From contig CAWFLQ010000013.1 in assembly GCA_963816745.1 (NCBI GenBank), forward strand, positions 620,001 to 684,000: a stretch of DNA of 64,000 nucleotides. Direction: 5' to 3'. Position numbers and translations under genes: made by a program. The stretch's first letter is position 1, and every line of letters begins with the position of its first letter. The notes under the pieces were generated by a model. That model ran no database searches and was not told the DNA's origin. It worked only from the letters and a program-made list of their open reading frames with translations. This document shows positions 1 through 9,661 of the stretch, piece by piece. The stretch comes from VAZQ01 sp963816745. GTDB taxonomy: Bacteria; Pseudomonadota; Alphaproteobacteria; Rhizobiales; Xanthobacteraceae.

Positions 1-580
1 ATGGGCTTCGTCACCATGGGCATCTTCGCCGCGACGACGCAGGGCGTGGCCGGCGGCATCTTCCAGATGATCTCCCACGGCATCGTGTCGGCGGCGCTGT
101 TCCTGTGCGTCGGCGTGGTCTACGACCGCATGCATACGCGCGAGATCGCGGCCTATGGCGGGCTCGTCAACCGCATGCCGCTCTACGCCGCCGCCTTCAT
201 GGTGTTCACGCTGGCCAATGTCGGGCTGCCCGGCACGTCCGGCTTCATCGGCGAGTTCCTCGCCCTGATCGGCACCTTCAAGGTGAATACCTGGGTGGCG
301 ACGCTGGCGACCATCGGCACGATCCTCTCGGCGGGCTACGCGCTGTGGCTCTACCGCAAGGTGGTTTTCGGCGCGCTTGACCAAGCCGAGCCTCGCCGGG
401 ATCAAGGACCTCGACTATCGCGAGATCATCACGCTCGGGCCGCTGGTGGTCCTCACCATCCTGTTCGGCATCTACCCCAAGCCGGTGCTCGACATGTCGG
501 CGGCTTCGGTCGCGCAACTCCTCGACAACTACAACCGCGCGCTCGGCGCGGCGAAAGCCGCCGCCTTGCTGGTGCATTGA
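1..580 (+). CDS. nuoM: NADH-quinone oxidoreductase subunit M (5'-truncated by window edge, +1 shift)
   Basis: C-terminal part of NuoM, a proton-translocating membrane subunit of respiratory complex I. The gene starts before the window. Hydrophobic helices and the family stretch GLPGTSGFIGEF (about residues 75-86 of the visible part) identify it. The frame breaks near 377: GCGCTTGACC stands where GCGCTGACC would keep the frame, i.e. one extra T. In the next frame TKPSLAGIKDLDYRE and a normal NuoM tail follow to the stop at 578-580. nuoN starts 16 bases later, the usual end of a nuo operon. The shift is probably a sequence error rather than a mutation, because both halves are well conserved. 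Confidence 0.93.
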
Positions 581-596
581 TCACAGAAGCTCACCG

Positions 597-2049
597 ATGA
601 CCGAGACCGCTGAAATCCCCGCGCTGCTGCCGGCCCTGCCGGAGATCGTGCTCGTGATCGGCGCCATGGTGCTGCTGATGGTCGGCGCGTTCCGCGGCGA
701 GCGGGCGACCAACGCTATCGACGGCGCGGCGATCCTGCTGCTGATCCTCACCGGGCTCATCGTCGCGTTGCTGCCGGGGGACAAGCTCGTCACGTTCGGC
801 GGCAGCTTCGTGGTCGACGGCTTCGCCCGCTTCCTCAAGCTGCTGGCGCTCGCCGGCTCGGCGGCGGCGATCCTGATGTCGGCCAACTATCTCGCGGCCG
901 AGAAGCAAGCAGAGGTTCGAATATTCGATCCTGATCCTGCTCTCGACCACCGGCATGCTGATGCTGATCTCGGCGACCGACCTGATCGCGCTCTATCTCG
1001 GGCTCGAGCTGATGAGCCTCGCGCTCTACGTGGTCGCGGCGATCGACCGCACCTCGGTGCGCTCGACCGAGGCCGGGCTGAAATATTTCGTCCTCGGCGC
1101 GCTCTCCTCCGGCATGCTGCTCTACGGCGCGTCGCTGATCTACGGCTTCACCGGCACCGTGAGCTTCGCCGGCATCGCCAAGGCGGTGAGCCAGGGCGGC
1201 CACGGCCCGGTCAACCTCGGGCTCATTTTCGGGCTGGTGTTCCTGTTCGCCGGCTTCTGCTTCAAGGTCTCGGCGGTGCCGTTCCACATGTGGACGCCCG
1301 ACGTCTACGAGGGCGCGCCGACGCCGATCACGGCGTTCTTCGCGGCCGCGCCCAAGGTCGCCGGCATCGCCATGTTCGTGCGCACCACCATCGTGGCGTT
1401 CCCCGGCATCCTGACGCAGTGGCAGCAGATCGTCGTCTTCGTCGCCATCGCCTCGATGGTGCTCGGTGCCTTCGCGGCCATCGGCCAGCGCAACATCAAG
1501 CGGCTGATGGCCTATTCGTCGATCGGCCATATGGGCTTCGCGCTGGTCGGCCTCGCCGCCGGCACGCAGGAAGGCGTGCAGGGGGTGCTGGTCTACATGG
1601 CGATCTATGTCGCCATGACGCTCGGCACCTTCGCCTGCATCCTGTCGATGCGGCGCGACGGACAGATGGTCGAGGAGATCGGCGATCTCGCCGGCCTTGC
1701 CCGCACCAAGCCGGCGATGGCGTTCTTCCTCGCCATGCTGCTGTTCTCGCTCGCCGGCATTCCGCCGCTCGCCGGCTTTTTCGCCAAGTTCTATGTGTTC
1801 CTGGCGGCGATCAAGGCCGGGCTCTTCACGCTCGCGGTGATCGGTGTGGTCGCCAGCGTCGTGGGTGCCTACTACTATCTGGCGATCGTGAAGATCATGT
1901 ATTTCGACGAGCCGGCGAAGCCGTTCGAGCCGATGCCGCACGAGCTCGGCGCGGTGCTCGCGGCCTCCGGGCTGTTCAATCTCCTGTTCTTCATCTATCC
2001 AAGCCCGCTGATCGAGGCGGCAAATGCGGCGGCCAAATCGCTGTTCTGA
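597..2049 (+). CDS. nuoN: NADH-quinone oxidoreductase subunit N (4-base duplication breaks frame)
   Basis: Last membrane subunit of complex I, about 482 residues after correction, the usual NuoN length. The start at 597 follows nuoM closely. The N-terminal hydrophobic helices read in one frame up to AANYLAAEKQ-like sequence, then a tandem AAGC duplication near 903-911 (AAGCAAGCAGAGG instead of AAGCAGAGG) shifts the frame. The remainder reads cleanly from about 955 and contains the antiporter-like segments with KVSAVPFHMWTPDVYEGAPT and NIKRLMAYSSIGHMG, typical of NuoN. Ends 18 bases before birA. Identity is secure; whether the duplication is real is not decidable here, but a broken NuoN beside intact-looking neighbours makes an error likely. 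Confidence 0.93.
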
Positions 2050-2067
2050 GGTTCAAACGGTCCCGGA

Positions 2068-2859
2068 ATGAAGCTCGACCCAAGGGCGAGTGCGGCGGGC
2101 GTGCGGCTCAAGGCGCACGACGTGCTCGGCTCGACCAACGCCGAGGCCCTGGGCGTGGCGCGTCAGGGCGAGCGCGGCCCGCTCTGGGTCGTCGCGCGGC
2201 GGCAGACCGCGGGCCGTGGCCGGCGCGGGCGAGCTTGGATATCGGAGCCGGGAAATCTCTACGCGAGCCTTCTGCTCACGGCGCCGTCGCCCGCCGAGCA
2301 TTGGCCGGAGCTGTCATTCGTCGCCGCGCTCGCCATTCATGACGCCATCGTGGAGCTCGCCGCCGAGCTCGAGCCGCAACTCGCGATCAAATGGCCGAAC
2401 GATCTTCTGCTGGCGGGCGCCAAGTTCGCCGGCATCCTGATCGAGGGCCAAGGGGGCGAAAGTGGCGGCGCGGAGGGGGCCGTCGTCGTCGGCATCGGGG
2501 TCAATTGCGCGAGCCACCCCGCCGGTACGGATCATCCCGCGACCGATCTCGCCACCGCCGGTGCGCGCGTCGCTCCCGACACGCTGATGGCCGCGCTTTC
2601 GGCCAAGATGCTCGGGCGCCTGGCGCAGTGGAACCGGGGAGAGGGGTTTTCCACCATCAGGGCCGACTGGCTCGCGCGCGCCGCCGGCCTGGGCGACGAT
2701 GTGCGGGTGCGCCTGGCTGACCGTGAGGTCGTGGGTCGGTTCGAGGCGCTCGATGCGCGGGGCGGCCTGGTGCTGCGCCTGCCCGATGGCAAGGCGACCA
2801 CGGTGGCGGCGGGCGACGTGTTCATCCGCACGACCACCCCGTCCGCGCGTGCGAGCTGA
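2068..2859 (+). CDS. birA: Biotin--[acetyl-CoA-carboxylase] ligase
   Basis: Attaches biotin to the carrier domain of biotin-dependent carboxylases via biotinyl-AMP, in the cytosol. At 263 residues it is the short, monofunctional form without the N-terminal helix-turn-helix repressor domain of E. coli BirA. The biotin/ATP loop appears as QTAGRGRRGRAW, followed by SEPGNLYAS, and the catalytic-lysine region as IKWPNDLLL, then GIGVNCASHP; a small C-terminal SH3-like domain follows. It lies between nuoN and rnj, which is its conserved place in Bradyrhizobium-like genomes. Start at 2068 gives a normal length; no in-frame alternative is clearly better. Confidence 0.95.
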   Translation: MKLDPRASAAGVRLKAHDVLGSTNAEALGVARQGERGPLWVVARRQTAGRGRRGRAWISEPGNLYASLLLTAPSPAEHWPELSFVAALAIHDAIVELAAELEPQLAIKWPNDLLLAGAKFAGILIEGQGGESGGAEGAVVVGIGVNCASHPAGTDHPATDLATAGARVAPDTLMAALSAKMLGRLAQWNRGEGFSTIRADWLARAAGLGDDVRVRLADREVVGRFEALDARGGLVLRLPDGKATTVAAGDVFIRTTTPSARAS

Positions 2860-2870
2860 TCGGAGCAGCC

Positions 2871-4542
2871 ATGACGCGCCCCTCCGATGAGCTCGTGTTC
2901 GCGCCGCTCGGCGGCGTCGGCGAGATCGGCATGAATCTCTCGATCTACGGTTTCGGCGACGAACGTCAGCGGAAATGGATCGCGGTCGATCTCGGCGTGG
3001 CGTTTGCCGACGATGCGTTGCCCGGTGTCGATCTCATCCTGCCGGATATCAGCTATCTGATGGAGGAGCGCCGCAATCTGCTCGGCCTCGTGCTCACCCA
3101 CGCCCACGAAGATCATTTCGGCGCCATCATCGACCTGTGGCCGAAGCTCCAGCTTCCGATCTATGCGACGCCGTTCACGGCGGCGCTGCTCCAGGCCAAG
3201 CGCGAAAGCGAGCCGGGCGCGCCCGAAATCCCGGTGAACATCGTGCCGCTCGGCGGCCGTTTCACGCTCGGACCGTTCGATATCGAGCTCGTCTCCATGG
3301 CCCACTCGATCCCGGAATCGAACGGCCTGATCATCCGCACGCCGCTCGGCGCGGTGCTGCACACCGGCGACTGGAAGATCGACCCCACGCCCGTCATCGA
3401 GCCGCCGACCGACGAGGCCAAGCTGCGCGCGCTCGGCGACGAGGGCTGCCTGGCCCTGGTCGGGGATTCCACCAACGCGGTGCGGGAAGGGCGCTCGCCC
3501 TCCGAATCCGACGTTGCAAAGTGCCTCGCCGAGCTGATCCGCAGCGCGCCCGGCGCGCGTCGCGGTCACGACCTTCGCCTCCAACGTGGCGCGGCTGCGC
3601 GCCGTGGCGCAGGCCGCGGCCGAATGCGAGCGCGAGGTCGTGGTGGTCGGCCGCGCCATGGAGCGCATCTCGCAGGTCGCGCGCGAGACCGGCTATCTCG
3701 ACGGCATCCGGGATTTTCGGTCCGTCGACATGTACGGCCATCTGCCGCCCGACAAGGTGCTCGCGCTCTGCACCGGCAGCCAGGGCGAGCCGCGCGCGGC
3801 ACTCGCGCGCATCGCCCAGGACGAGCATCCCGATGTCGCGCTGTCGCGCGGCGACCGCGTGATCTTTTCCTCCCGTGCCATTCCGGGCAACGAGAAGATG
3901 GTGATGCGGGTGATCAACGGCCTCGTCAGCCAAGGCATCGAGGTCATCACCGACCGTACCCATCTCGTGCATGTCTCCGGCCATCCGCGCGTGGAGGAGC
4001 TCAAGGACATGATCGGCTGGGTGCGCCCGCAAATCCTCCTGCCCGTGCACGGCGAGCCGCTGCACATGGCCGAGCACGCCGCGCTCGCGCGCCGCCTGGG
4101 CGTCCCCAAGGTGCTCATGAGTCGTGACGGCGAGCTCATCCGGTTGGCGCCCGGCGACCCCGGCAAGATCGACGAGGTGCCGGCGGGCCGGCTCTACAAG
4201 GACGGCTCGCTGCTGGTCAGCGCCGAGGAGCGCACCGTTGCCGACCGGCGGCGGCTCGGTTTCGCCGGGGTGGTGTCGGTTGCGCTCGCGCTGAGCGAGC
4301 GCGGCGAGCTGGTCGCGGATCCCGAGATCACGCTCACCGGCATCCCCGAGACCGATCGGCAGGGGCAAAAGATCGAGGACTTGGCCTATGACGCCGCGAT
4401 CGAGGCGTTCGAGTCGATGCCGCGGGCGCGACGGCGCGACCCCGAGGCTGTCGCCGAGGCGGTGCGGCGGGCCGTGCGCGCGGCGCTCAGCTCCGCGTGG
4501 AACAAGAAGCCGACGTGCCATGTGCACGTGCTGGAGGTGTAG
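2871..4542 (+). CDS. rnj: Ribonuclease J (+1 shift near 3554)
   Basis: Metallo-beta-lactamase/beta-CASP ribonuclease with endo- and 5'-exonuclease activity, used in rRNA maturation and mRNA turnover in alphaproteobacteria. The metal-binding motif HAHEDHFGA and the HTGDWKID motif sit in the first half; the second half has the beta-CASP region (IFSSRAIPGNEKM, VHVSGHPRVEELKDMI) and the C-terminal domain. One extra base in the GC-rich run near 3554 (CCCGGC-G-CGCGTC) separates the halves; corrected length is 556 residues, normal for the family. It begins 11 bases after birA. The shift looks like a base-insertion artefact. Confidence 0.94.
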
Positions 4543-4597
4543 TCTCGCGTTCGACGCAAAGGCGGCCGCACAAGAAGAAAGTTCAAGGGAGGTTTCA

Positions 4598-5572
4598 GTG
4601 ATCAGGACATCGCTTTGTTTCGCGACGGCACTGCTCGCCGGTCTGCCGGGCGCGCTCGCGCAGGACTACCCCACGCGCTTCGTCACCATCGTGGCGCCGT
4701 TCCAAGCGGGCGGGCCGTCCGACACCGTCGCGCGCCTCATTGCCATCCCGATGTCGAAGGCGCTGGGCCAGCAGGTCGTGGTCGAGAACGTCACCGGCGC
4801 CGGCGGCACGCTTGGCTCGAGCCGGGTGGCGAAGGCGGCGCCCGACGGCTACACGCTCGGCATCTCGGGTTCCGGCACCCATGCCGCGGTCGAGCGGCTT
4901 TACGCCAGCCCCCCCTACCGCGCGACCGACTTCGAGTCCGTGGGTCTCATCAACACCGCGCCCGTCATCATCGTGGGCAGGAAGGAGCTTCCGCCCAACA
5001 CGCTGCCGGAATTCGTCGCTTATCTTCGCGCGAACGAAAAGACGGTCACGGAGGCCGACGCCGGCATCGGCTCGGTCTCGCATCTCGCCTGCTCGGTGTT
5101 CAAATCGCTGATCGCGGTCAAGCCGACCGTTGCGTCCTATCGCGGCACGCCGCAGGCGACGCAGGATCTCATCGCCGGCAACGTCGACTTCGTCTGCAAC
5201 CAGATCGTCAACGTGGTCGGACACGTGAAGAATGGCGCGCTCAAGGCCTATGCTGTCACCGGCGAAGCCCGGTCGCCGATGCTGCCGGATGTTCCGACCA
5301 GCACCGAGGCCGGACTACCCGACTTCAAGATCACGGTCTGGTACGGGCTCTCCGCCCCCAAGGGCACGCCGGCGCCGGTCGTCGCGAAGCTCAACCAGGC
5401 GCTTTCGGTCGCTCTCGATGATCCGACCGTGGTCAAGCGCTTCGCAGAGCTCGGCTATGACGTGGTGCCACCGCAACAGCGCTCGCCGGCGGCGTTCGAG
5501 GAGTTCATGCGCAAGGAGGTCGACCTTTGGGCCAAAGTGCTGGGGTCGATGAAGCCGGCGAACAATCCATGA
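4598..5572 (+). CDS. Tripartite tricarboxylate-type periplasmic binding protein (Bug family), copy 1
   Basis: Extracytoplasmic solute receptor of the Bug/TctC family, which binds small carboxylates or amides in the periplasm. GTG at 4598 is chosen because AGGGAGG lies seven bases upstream and a Sec signal peptide (hydrophobic LCFATALLAGLPGALA, cleavage before QDYP) begins there. Typical family landmarks are FVTIVAPFQAGGPSDTVAR, VVVENVTGAGGTLGS and GYTLGISGSGT; total 324 residues. No TctA/TctB membrane genes are nearby, as is common for orphan Bug proteins. It overlaps the next receptor by ATGA and is followed by an amidase, which suggests a nitrogen- or acid-containing aromatic or amide substrate, but the ligand cannot be read from the sequence. 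Confidence 0.9.
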   Translation: MIRTSLCFATALLAGLPGALAQDYPTRFVTIVAPFQAGGPSDTVARLIAIPMSKALGQQVVVENVTGAGGTLGSSRVAKAAPDGYTLGISGSGTHAAVERLYASPPYRATDFESVGLINTAPVIIVGRKELPPNTLPEFVAYLRANEKTVTEADAGIGSVSHLACSVFKSLIAVKPTVASYRGTPQATQDLIAGNVDFVCNQIVNVVGHVKNGALKAYAVTGEARSPMLPDVPTSTEAGLPDFKITVWYGLSAPKGTPAPVVAKLNQALSVALDDPTVVKRFAELGYDVVPPQQRSPAAFEEFMRKEVDLWAKVLGSMKPANNP

Positions 5573-6487
5573 CGGCGAGATGGCGGCCTGAACGCACGAT
5601 AGAAATCGTCGCGGGCACGCCGCCGGGCGGCGGCCTCGACCGCTCGCGCGCGCGCTCTGCTCAAGGCCATCGAAACCAACGGGCTCGTCAACGTGCCTGT
5701 AAAGGTCGTCAATGTCGGTGGCGACGGCGGACGCAAGGCCTGGGTGCATATGGAGCGCTACACCGGCGATGGTCACGTCATCGGGATCAGCTCGCCCAAC
5801 ATGGCGGCCGACTATTTGACCGGCGTGACCAAATCCGATCCCGACCGATTTTGCCCGCTGGCAATCCTCTATTCCGAATACATCGCCTTCGTCGTTCGTT
5901 CCGATTCCGGACTGCTTAGCGGCGCCGACCTGATCCGTCGCCTTGCGCAGGATGCGTCCGCGGTCACGGTCGCGCTTTCCACCTCGCTCGGCAATTCCAA
6001 TCATGTCGCCGTGGCCAAGGTGATCCGTCATGCCGGCGGCGATACACGCGCGCCGAAAATCCGCGTGTTCGATACTGCGTTGGATGCGGTCGCGGACGTG
6101 GTCGCCGGCCACGCCGATGTCGGCGCCATCACGGCGGCGAGCGCCGTGCCAGAGTTGGAGGCCGGACGGCTTCGCGCCATCGGCATATCCTCGCCCGCTC
6201 GGCTGTCCGGACCATACGCGGCGGCGCCGACCTGGAGCGAGCAGGGGATCGATTGCGTGATCGGTTCCTGGCGAGGCGCGAGCGGAGCGCCCGGGCTCGA
6301 CGGCGCACAGATTGCGTTCTGGCAGGCGACGCTCGCATCCGCCACCAAGACCGCGGAATGGCACGCCGACCTCGGCCGCCATTTCTGGACCGAGATGTAT
6401 CTCGATGGCCGCGCGCTGGACACTTATCTCGCGCGCGAGCGGACGGAGATGAAAGCGGTACTCGGCGAGCTCGGCCTGCTCACCTAA
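5569..6487 (+). CDS. Bug-type binding protein, copy 2, without signal peptide (+1 shift near 5646)
   Basis: Second receptor of the TctC/Bug fold, about 305 residues after correction. The ATG at 5569 overlaps the stop of copy 1 (ATGA). The protein opens directly with the mature-domain pattern TIEIVAGTPPGGGLDR and has no hydrophobic leader, unlike copies 1 and 3, so export is doubtful unless a start upstream in another frame is used. One extra base in the GCGC run near 5646 breaks the frame; after it comes KVVNVGGDGGRKAWVHMERY, then a normal C-terminal lobe. Co-transcribed with copy 1 and the amidase. The missing signal peptide could mean a cytoplasmic binding role, a pseudogene, or a second undetected sequence error. 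Confidence 0.8.
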
Positions 6488-6497
6488 GGGGGACTCG

Positions 6498-7914
6498 ATG
6501 GCAGCAGTCTGGGAGCTCGGCGCCGGCGAGGCGGCGGCGAAGCTGCGCACCGGTGACCTGACGGCGGAAGCGCTGGCCGAGGCATTGCTGGCGCGATGCG
6601 CGGCGGCTTCGGCGCTCAACGTCTTCATCAGCCTCGAACCCGACAGAGTGCGCGCCGCCGCCCGCCGCGCCGACCAGCAGCGGCAGCGCGGCGAACGGCT
6701 GGGACCGCTCCACGGCGTGCCGCTTGCGATCAAGGACAACATCGACACGGCGGACTATCCAACGACCGCCGGAACTCCGGGCCTCGCGACGCACCGCCCC
6801 AAGCGCAACGCGCCGGTCCTGCAGCACCTGCTCGATGCCGGCGCTATCGTGCTGGGCAAGGCCAATTTGCAGGAGCTGGCGTATGGCCCGACCAGCAACA
6901 ACGCTGCGTTTGGTCCGGCCCGCAATCCCTACGACCCCGCGCGCATCCCGGGCGGTTCGAGCGGCGGTAGCGCCGCCGCAGTCGCCGGCCGGCTCGCGCC
7001 TGCCGCCCTCGGCACCGACACCGCCGGCTCGGTGCGCGTGCCCGGATCGCTGTGCGGAGTTGCCGGTTTCCGTCCGAGCACCCTGCGCTGGTCGCAAGCC
7101 GGCATCGTGCCGATCTCGCACACCCGAGACACCGCGGGGCCGATGGCGCGCAACGTCGCCGATTGCGTACTGCTCGACGGCGTTGTCACGGGTGGTCCGA
7201 CCGAGGTCGAGCCGGCAACGCTCAAAGGCCTGCGCCTCGGCGTGCCGCGCGGCTTTTTTTGGGAAAATCTCGATGCCGAGGTCGGGCAGATGCTCGAGGC
7301 CGCGCTGGTGCGGCTGCGCGAGGCGGGTGTCGTGCTGGTCGAAGGCGATGTCGCCGATGTCCACGCGCTCGATGCCGCGGCGGGTTTTCCCATTGCACTC
7401 CACGAAGTGGTGATGGACCTCGATCGTTATCTGGCCGAGCACGCGACCGGCCTCGATTTTGCGGGAACTCTCGGGACAGGTGAAGAGTCCGAAAGTGAAG
7501 GACTCGCTCGCCGGGCTCATTGGCGCCGGCGCGGTTTCTGAGCCGACCTATCGCGAGGCGCTCGGCAAGCACCGCCCGGCGCTGCAAGACACCTATCGAC
7601 GCTATTTCAGGGAACGCAACGTTGCCGCCATGGTGTTCCCGACGACGCCGCTGCCGGCGGCGAAAATCGGGGAGGACGACACCGTCGCGGTCAACGGCGT
7701 GCCGATGCCGACCTTCGGCACCTTTATCCGCAATCTCTGCCCCGGCAGCGCTGCGGGCCTCCCCGGCCTGACAATGCCTGCCGGCCTGACCAAGGCCGGG
7801 CTGCCGGTCGGCCTCGCTCTCGACGGGCCGGAACATGGCGACCGCGAACTGCTGGCGATCGGTCGCGTGCTCGAGACCCTGCTGCCGAGGCTGCCGGCGC
7901 CCCATCTTCGTTGA
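6498..7914 (+). CDS. Amidase of the amidase-signature family, possibly indoleacetamide hydrolase-like (+1 shift near 7463)
   Basis: Cytoplasmic Ser-cisSer-Lys amidohydrolase, about 471 residues corrected. The catalytic lysine is in LAIKDNIDTADYPTTAGTPG, the cis-serine in PGGSSGGSAAAVAG and the nucleophile in GTDTAGSVRVPGS. The IKDNIDTADYPTTAGTP context resembles indoleacetamide hydrolases and other amide hydrolases more than GatA, and no gatB or gatC is nearby. One extra G (GCGGGAAC for GCGGAAC) near 7463 breaks the frame; the second part ends with GLTMPAGLTKAGLPVGLALDGPE. It follows two Bug receptors, so uptake and hydrolysis of an amide substrate is a reasonable inference, not a demonstration. 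Confidence 0.88.
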
Positions 7915-7977
7915 AGTCTGGCGCGCGTCGGGCGGGCCAGTTATGGATGACCTGTTGCCGGGCCGCTGGAGAAAAGC

Positions 7978-8382
7978 ATGATTGGACGGCTCAACCACGT
8001 GGCGATCGCAGTGCGCGACATCGCCAAGGCTGCCGATGTTTATCGCCGGACGCTGGGCGCGGAAGTCTCCGCGCCGGTGCCGCAGCCCGACCATGGCGTG
8101 ACCACGGTCTTCATCACGCTGCCCAATACCAAGATCGAGCTATTGGAGCCGCTGGGGGACACGTCGCCGATTACGAAATTCCTCGAGCGCAATCCCGACG
8201 GCGGCATTCACCACGTCTGCTACGAGGTCGATGACATCGCCGCCGCGCGCGATCAGCTCCAGGCGCAGGGTGCGCGCGTGCTCGGCGACGGGCAGGCCAA
8301 GATCGGCGCCCACGGCAAGCCGGTGCTGTTCCTGCATCCCAAGGACTTCTGCGGCACTCTGGTGGAGATCGAGCAGGCCTGA
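7978..8382 (+). CDS. mce: Methylmalonyl-CoA epimerase
   Basis: Vicinal-oxygen-chelate fold enzyme of 134 residues that interconverts (R)- and (S)-methylmalonyl-CoA, feeding propionyl-CoA into the TCA cycle. Metal ligands are visible in GRLNHVAIAVRDI (His), KIELLEPLG (Glu), GGIHHVCYEVDDI (His) and GTLVEIEQ (Glu), spaced as in known epimerases. It is followed by DUF1467 and proS, the conserved order in Bradyrhizobium-like genomes; the amidase cassette appears to be inserted between rnj and this gene. Full length, start at 7978. Confidence 0.94.
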   Translation: MIGRLNHVAIAVRDIAKAADVYRRTLGAEVSAPVPQPDHGVTTVFITLPNTKIELLEPLGDTSPITKFLERNPDGGIHHVCYEVDDIAAARDQLQAQGARVLGDGQAKIGAHGKPVLFLHPKDFCGTLVEIEQA

Positions 8383-8460
8383 ACCGGCGCTCAAGAGATT
8401 ACGGCCCGCTGGACATGCAGCGAGCCGCAATCGACAACTCAGAGCAGGAGCGTTCGCGGC

Positions 8461-8874
8461 TCAGTAGCGAACCGCCATCGGTCGCGCGTAGCGCCGCGGA
8501 CCGACGTAGCGCGGATAGGCCACGCGTGGCCGGAACACCGGGGACGGAGCCACCCCGTAACCCGCGCCGTAGCCGTAACCGGCGCCATAGCCCGCGCCGT
8601 AGCCGTAACCGGCGCCGTAGCCGTAAGTGTAGCCGCAGCAGCCCGCCCCGACGGCAACGGCCGGGTAGGCATAAGCCGCATAGAAGCTCGCGTAGTAGCT
8701 CGAGCCGCACCCGCAGCAGCCGCCGCAGGACTGATAGTAGATGGGCTGGATGACCGGGCCCGGCGCGTAGCAACCATTGTAACCGCAGCCCCCGCCGGCC
8801 GCAGCCGGCGCGACGCCCAGGCCGAAGAGCAGCAGCGCGGCAAGGCGGCCGACGCTAAAGAGGCGCAAAATCAT
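8461..8874 (-). CDS. Secreted Gly/Tyr/Cys-rich low-complexity protein
   Basis: About 137 residues. An N-terminal Sec signal (LAALLLFGLGVAPAAA) is followed by a cysteine cluster (GCGYNGCYAPG, CGGCCGCGSSYY, GAGCCGYTYG) and by imperfect repeats of GYGAGYGYGAGYGAG, then an Arg/Tyr/Pro-rich tail. ATG at 8874 is preferred over the GTG six codons upstream because GGAG lies in the right place before it. Such proteins are common as uncharacterised surface or periplasmic proteins in Bradyrhizobium relatives. No enzymatic domain is visible; a role in the envelope matrix or metal binding would be guesswork. It converges on mce. Confidence 0.75.
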   Translation of the reverse strand: MILRLFSVGRLAALLLFGLGVAPAAAGGGCGYNGCYAPGPVIQPIYYQSCGGCCGCGSSYYASFYAAYAYPAVAVGAGCCGYTYGYGAGYGYGAGYGAGYGYGAGYGVAPSPVFRPRVAYPRYVGPRRYARPMAVRY

Positions 8875-8998
8875 GGGTTTTTTCTCCGTCACGCATATTG
8901 CGGCAGGAACACGGCCGCGTTGTACGGAATACGAATGCGCGACTTACGTTTATTTTTACCTTATTTCTTAGTCTTCTTGCGGTTATGGTAACCAATTC

Positions 8999-9274
8999 AT
9001 GTCAGTTGCGACCGGTCTCGCGATCTACTTCATCATCTGGTGGCTGGTGCTGTTCGCCGTCTTGCCATTCGGCGTGCGCAGCCAGCAGGAAAGCGGGGAC
9101 GTCGCGCCCGGCAGCGACCCCGGCGCGCCCGTGCTCCCGCGGCTCGCGCGCAAGCTGCTGTGGACGACGATCGTCTCCGGTCTCGTCTTCGGGCTCGGCT
9201 ACGCCGTTTTGGCCTCCCGGCTGATCGCGCTCGACGATCTCGCCGCGATGCTCGGCGTCACCTTGCGGAATTAG
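8999..9274 (+). CDS. DUF1467 family membrane protein
   Basis: 91 residues with two transmembrane helices: YFIIWWLVLFAVLPFGV near the N terminus, and TTIVSGLVFGLGYAVLAS after a short polar loop with RSQQESGDV. The family has no established function but almost always sits between mce and proS in this group, as here. Start ATG at 8999. No obvious terminator follows directly; the next gene is convergent. Confidence 0.88.
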   Translation: MSVATGLAIYFIIWWLVLFAVLPFGVRSQQESGDVAPGSDPGAPVLPRLARKLLWTTIVSGLVFGLGYAVLASRLIALDDLAAMLGVTLRN

Positions 9275-9279
9275 CCGGT

Positions 9280-9507
9280 CTAATAGTTGCGCTGACGCCG
9301 GCCGCGGCTGTTGCCCTGGAAGGCCGGGTTGCGGGCGCAGGTGCCACCGATCCCCGAAATATTGGCCATGCACTGGGAGTAGCTGTGGAAGCCGCAATTG
9401 GTGCCGCCTCTCACATCGTAGGCGCACCAGGGACCATCGGCGCGCGCGTCTACGCTGGTCAGGGGCAGGACGGTCATCGCAGCCGCGATGAGAACGATCG
9501 TTCGCAT
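9280..9507 (-). CDS. DUF3551 family small secreted protein, copy 1
   Basis: 75 residues. The signal peptide TIVLIAAAMTVLPLTSVDARA is followed by the DUF3551 core: PWCAYDVRGGTNCGFHSY, QCMANISGIGGTCARNP and a basic tail. Four cysteines probably form two disulfides in the periplasm. ATG at 9507 has GGAG seven to ten bases upstream on the minus strand. It is more divergent than the three DUF3551 genes at 15-16 kb and belongs to the GIGG type seen in many Bradyrhizobium paralogues. Function unknown. Confidence 0.85.
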   Translation of the reverse strand: MRTIVLIAAAMTVLPLTSVDARADGPWCAYDVRGGTNCGFHSYSQCMANISGIGGTCARNPAFQGNSRGRRQRNY

Positions 9508-9630
9508 GGATAAGCTCCTCGGCAATCGCATCCATCCGCCCGCCGTATTATAGACGCCGGCGCGCTGGCTCGTCCCGTGCATTCGGACGGAAAGGGCAGG
9601 GCTCGGTCGTCGCCACCGGGCCGCTCACCA

Positions 9631-9661
9631 AAAAAATTGAGCAGGGTCCGAGACCCTGCTC
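9631..9661 (-). terminator. Intrinsic terminator, minus strand
   Basis: A perfect 10-bp stem, GAGCAGGGTC / GACCCTGCTC with a three-base loop (9639-9661), is followed on the minus strand by AA and seven Ts (9631-9637). It would end a minus-strand transcript arriving from above 9662, but no convincing minus-strand gene is seen there. Confidence 0.75.
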
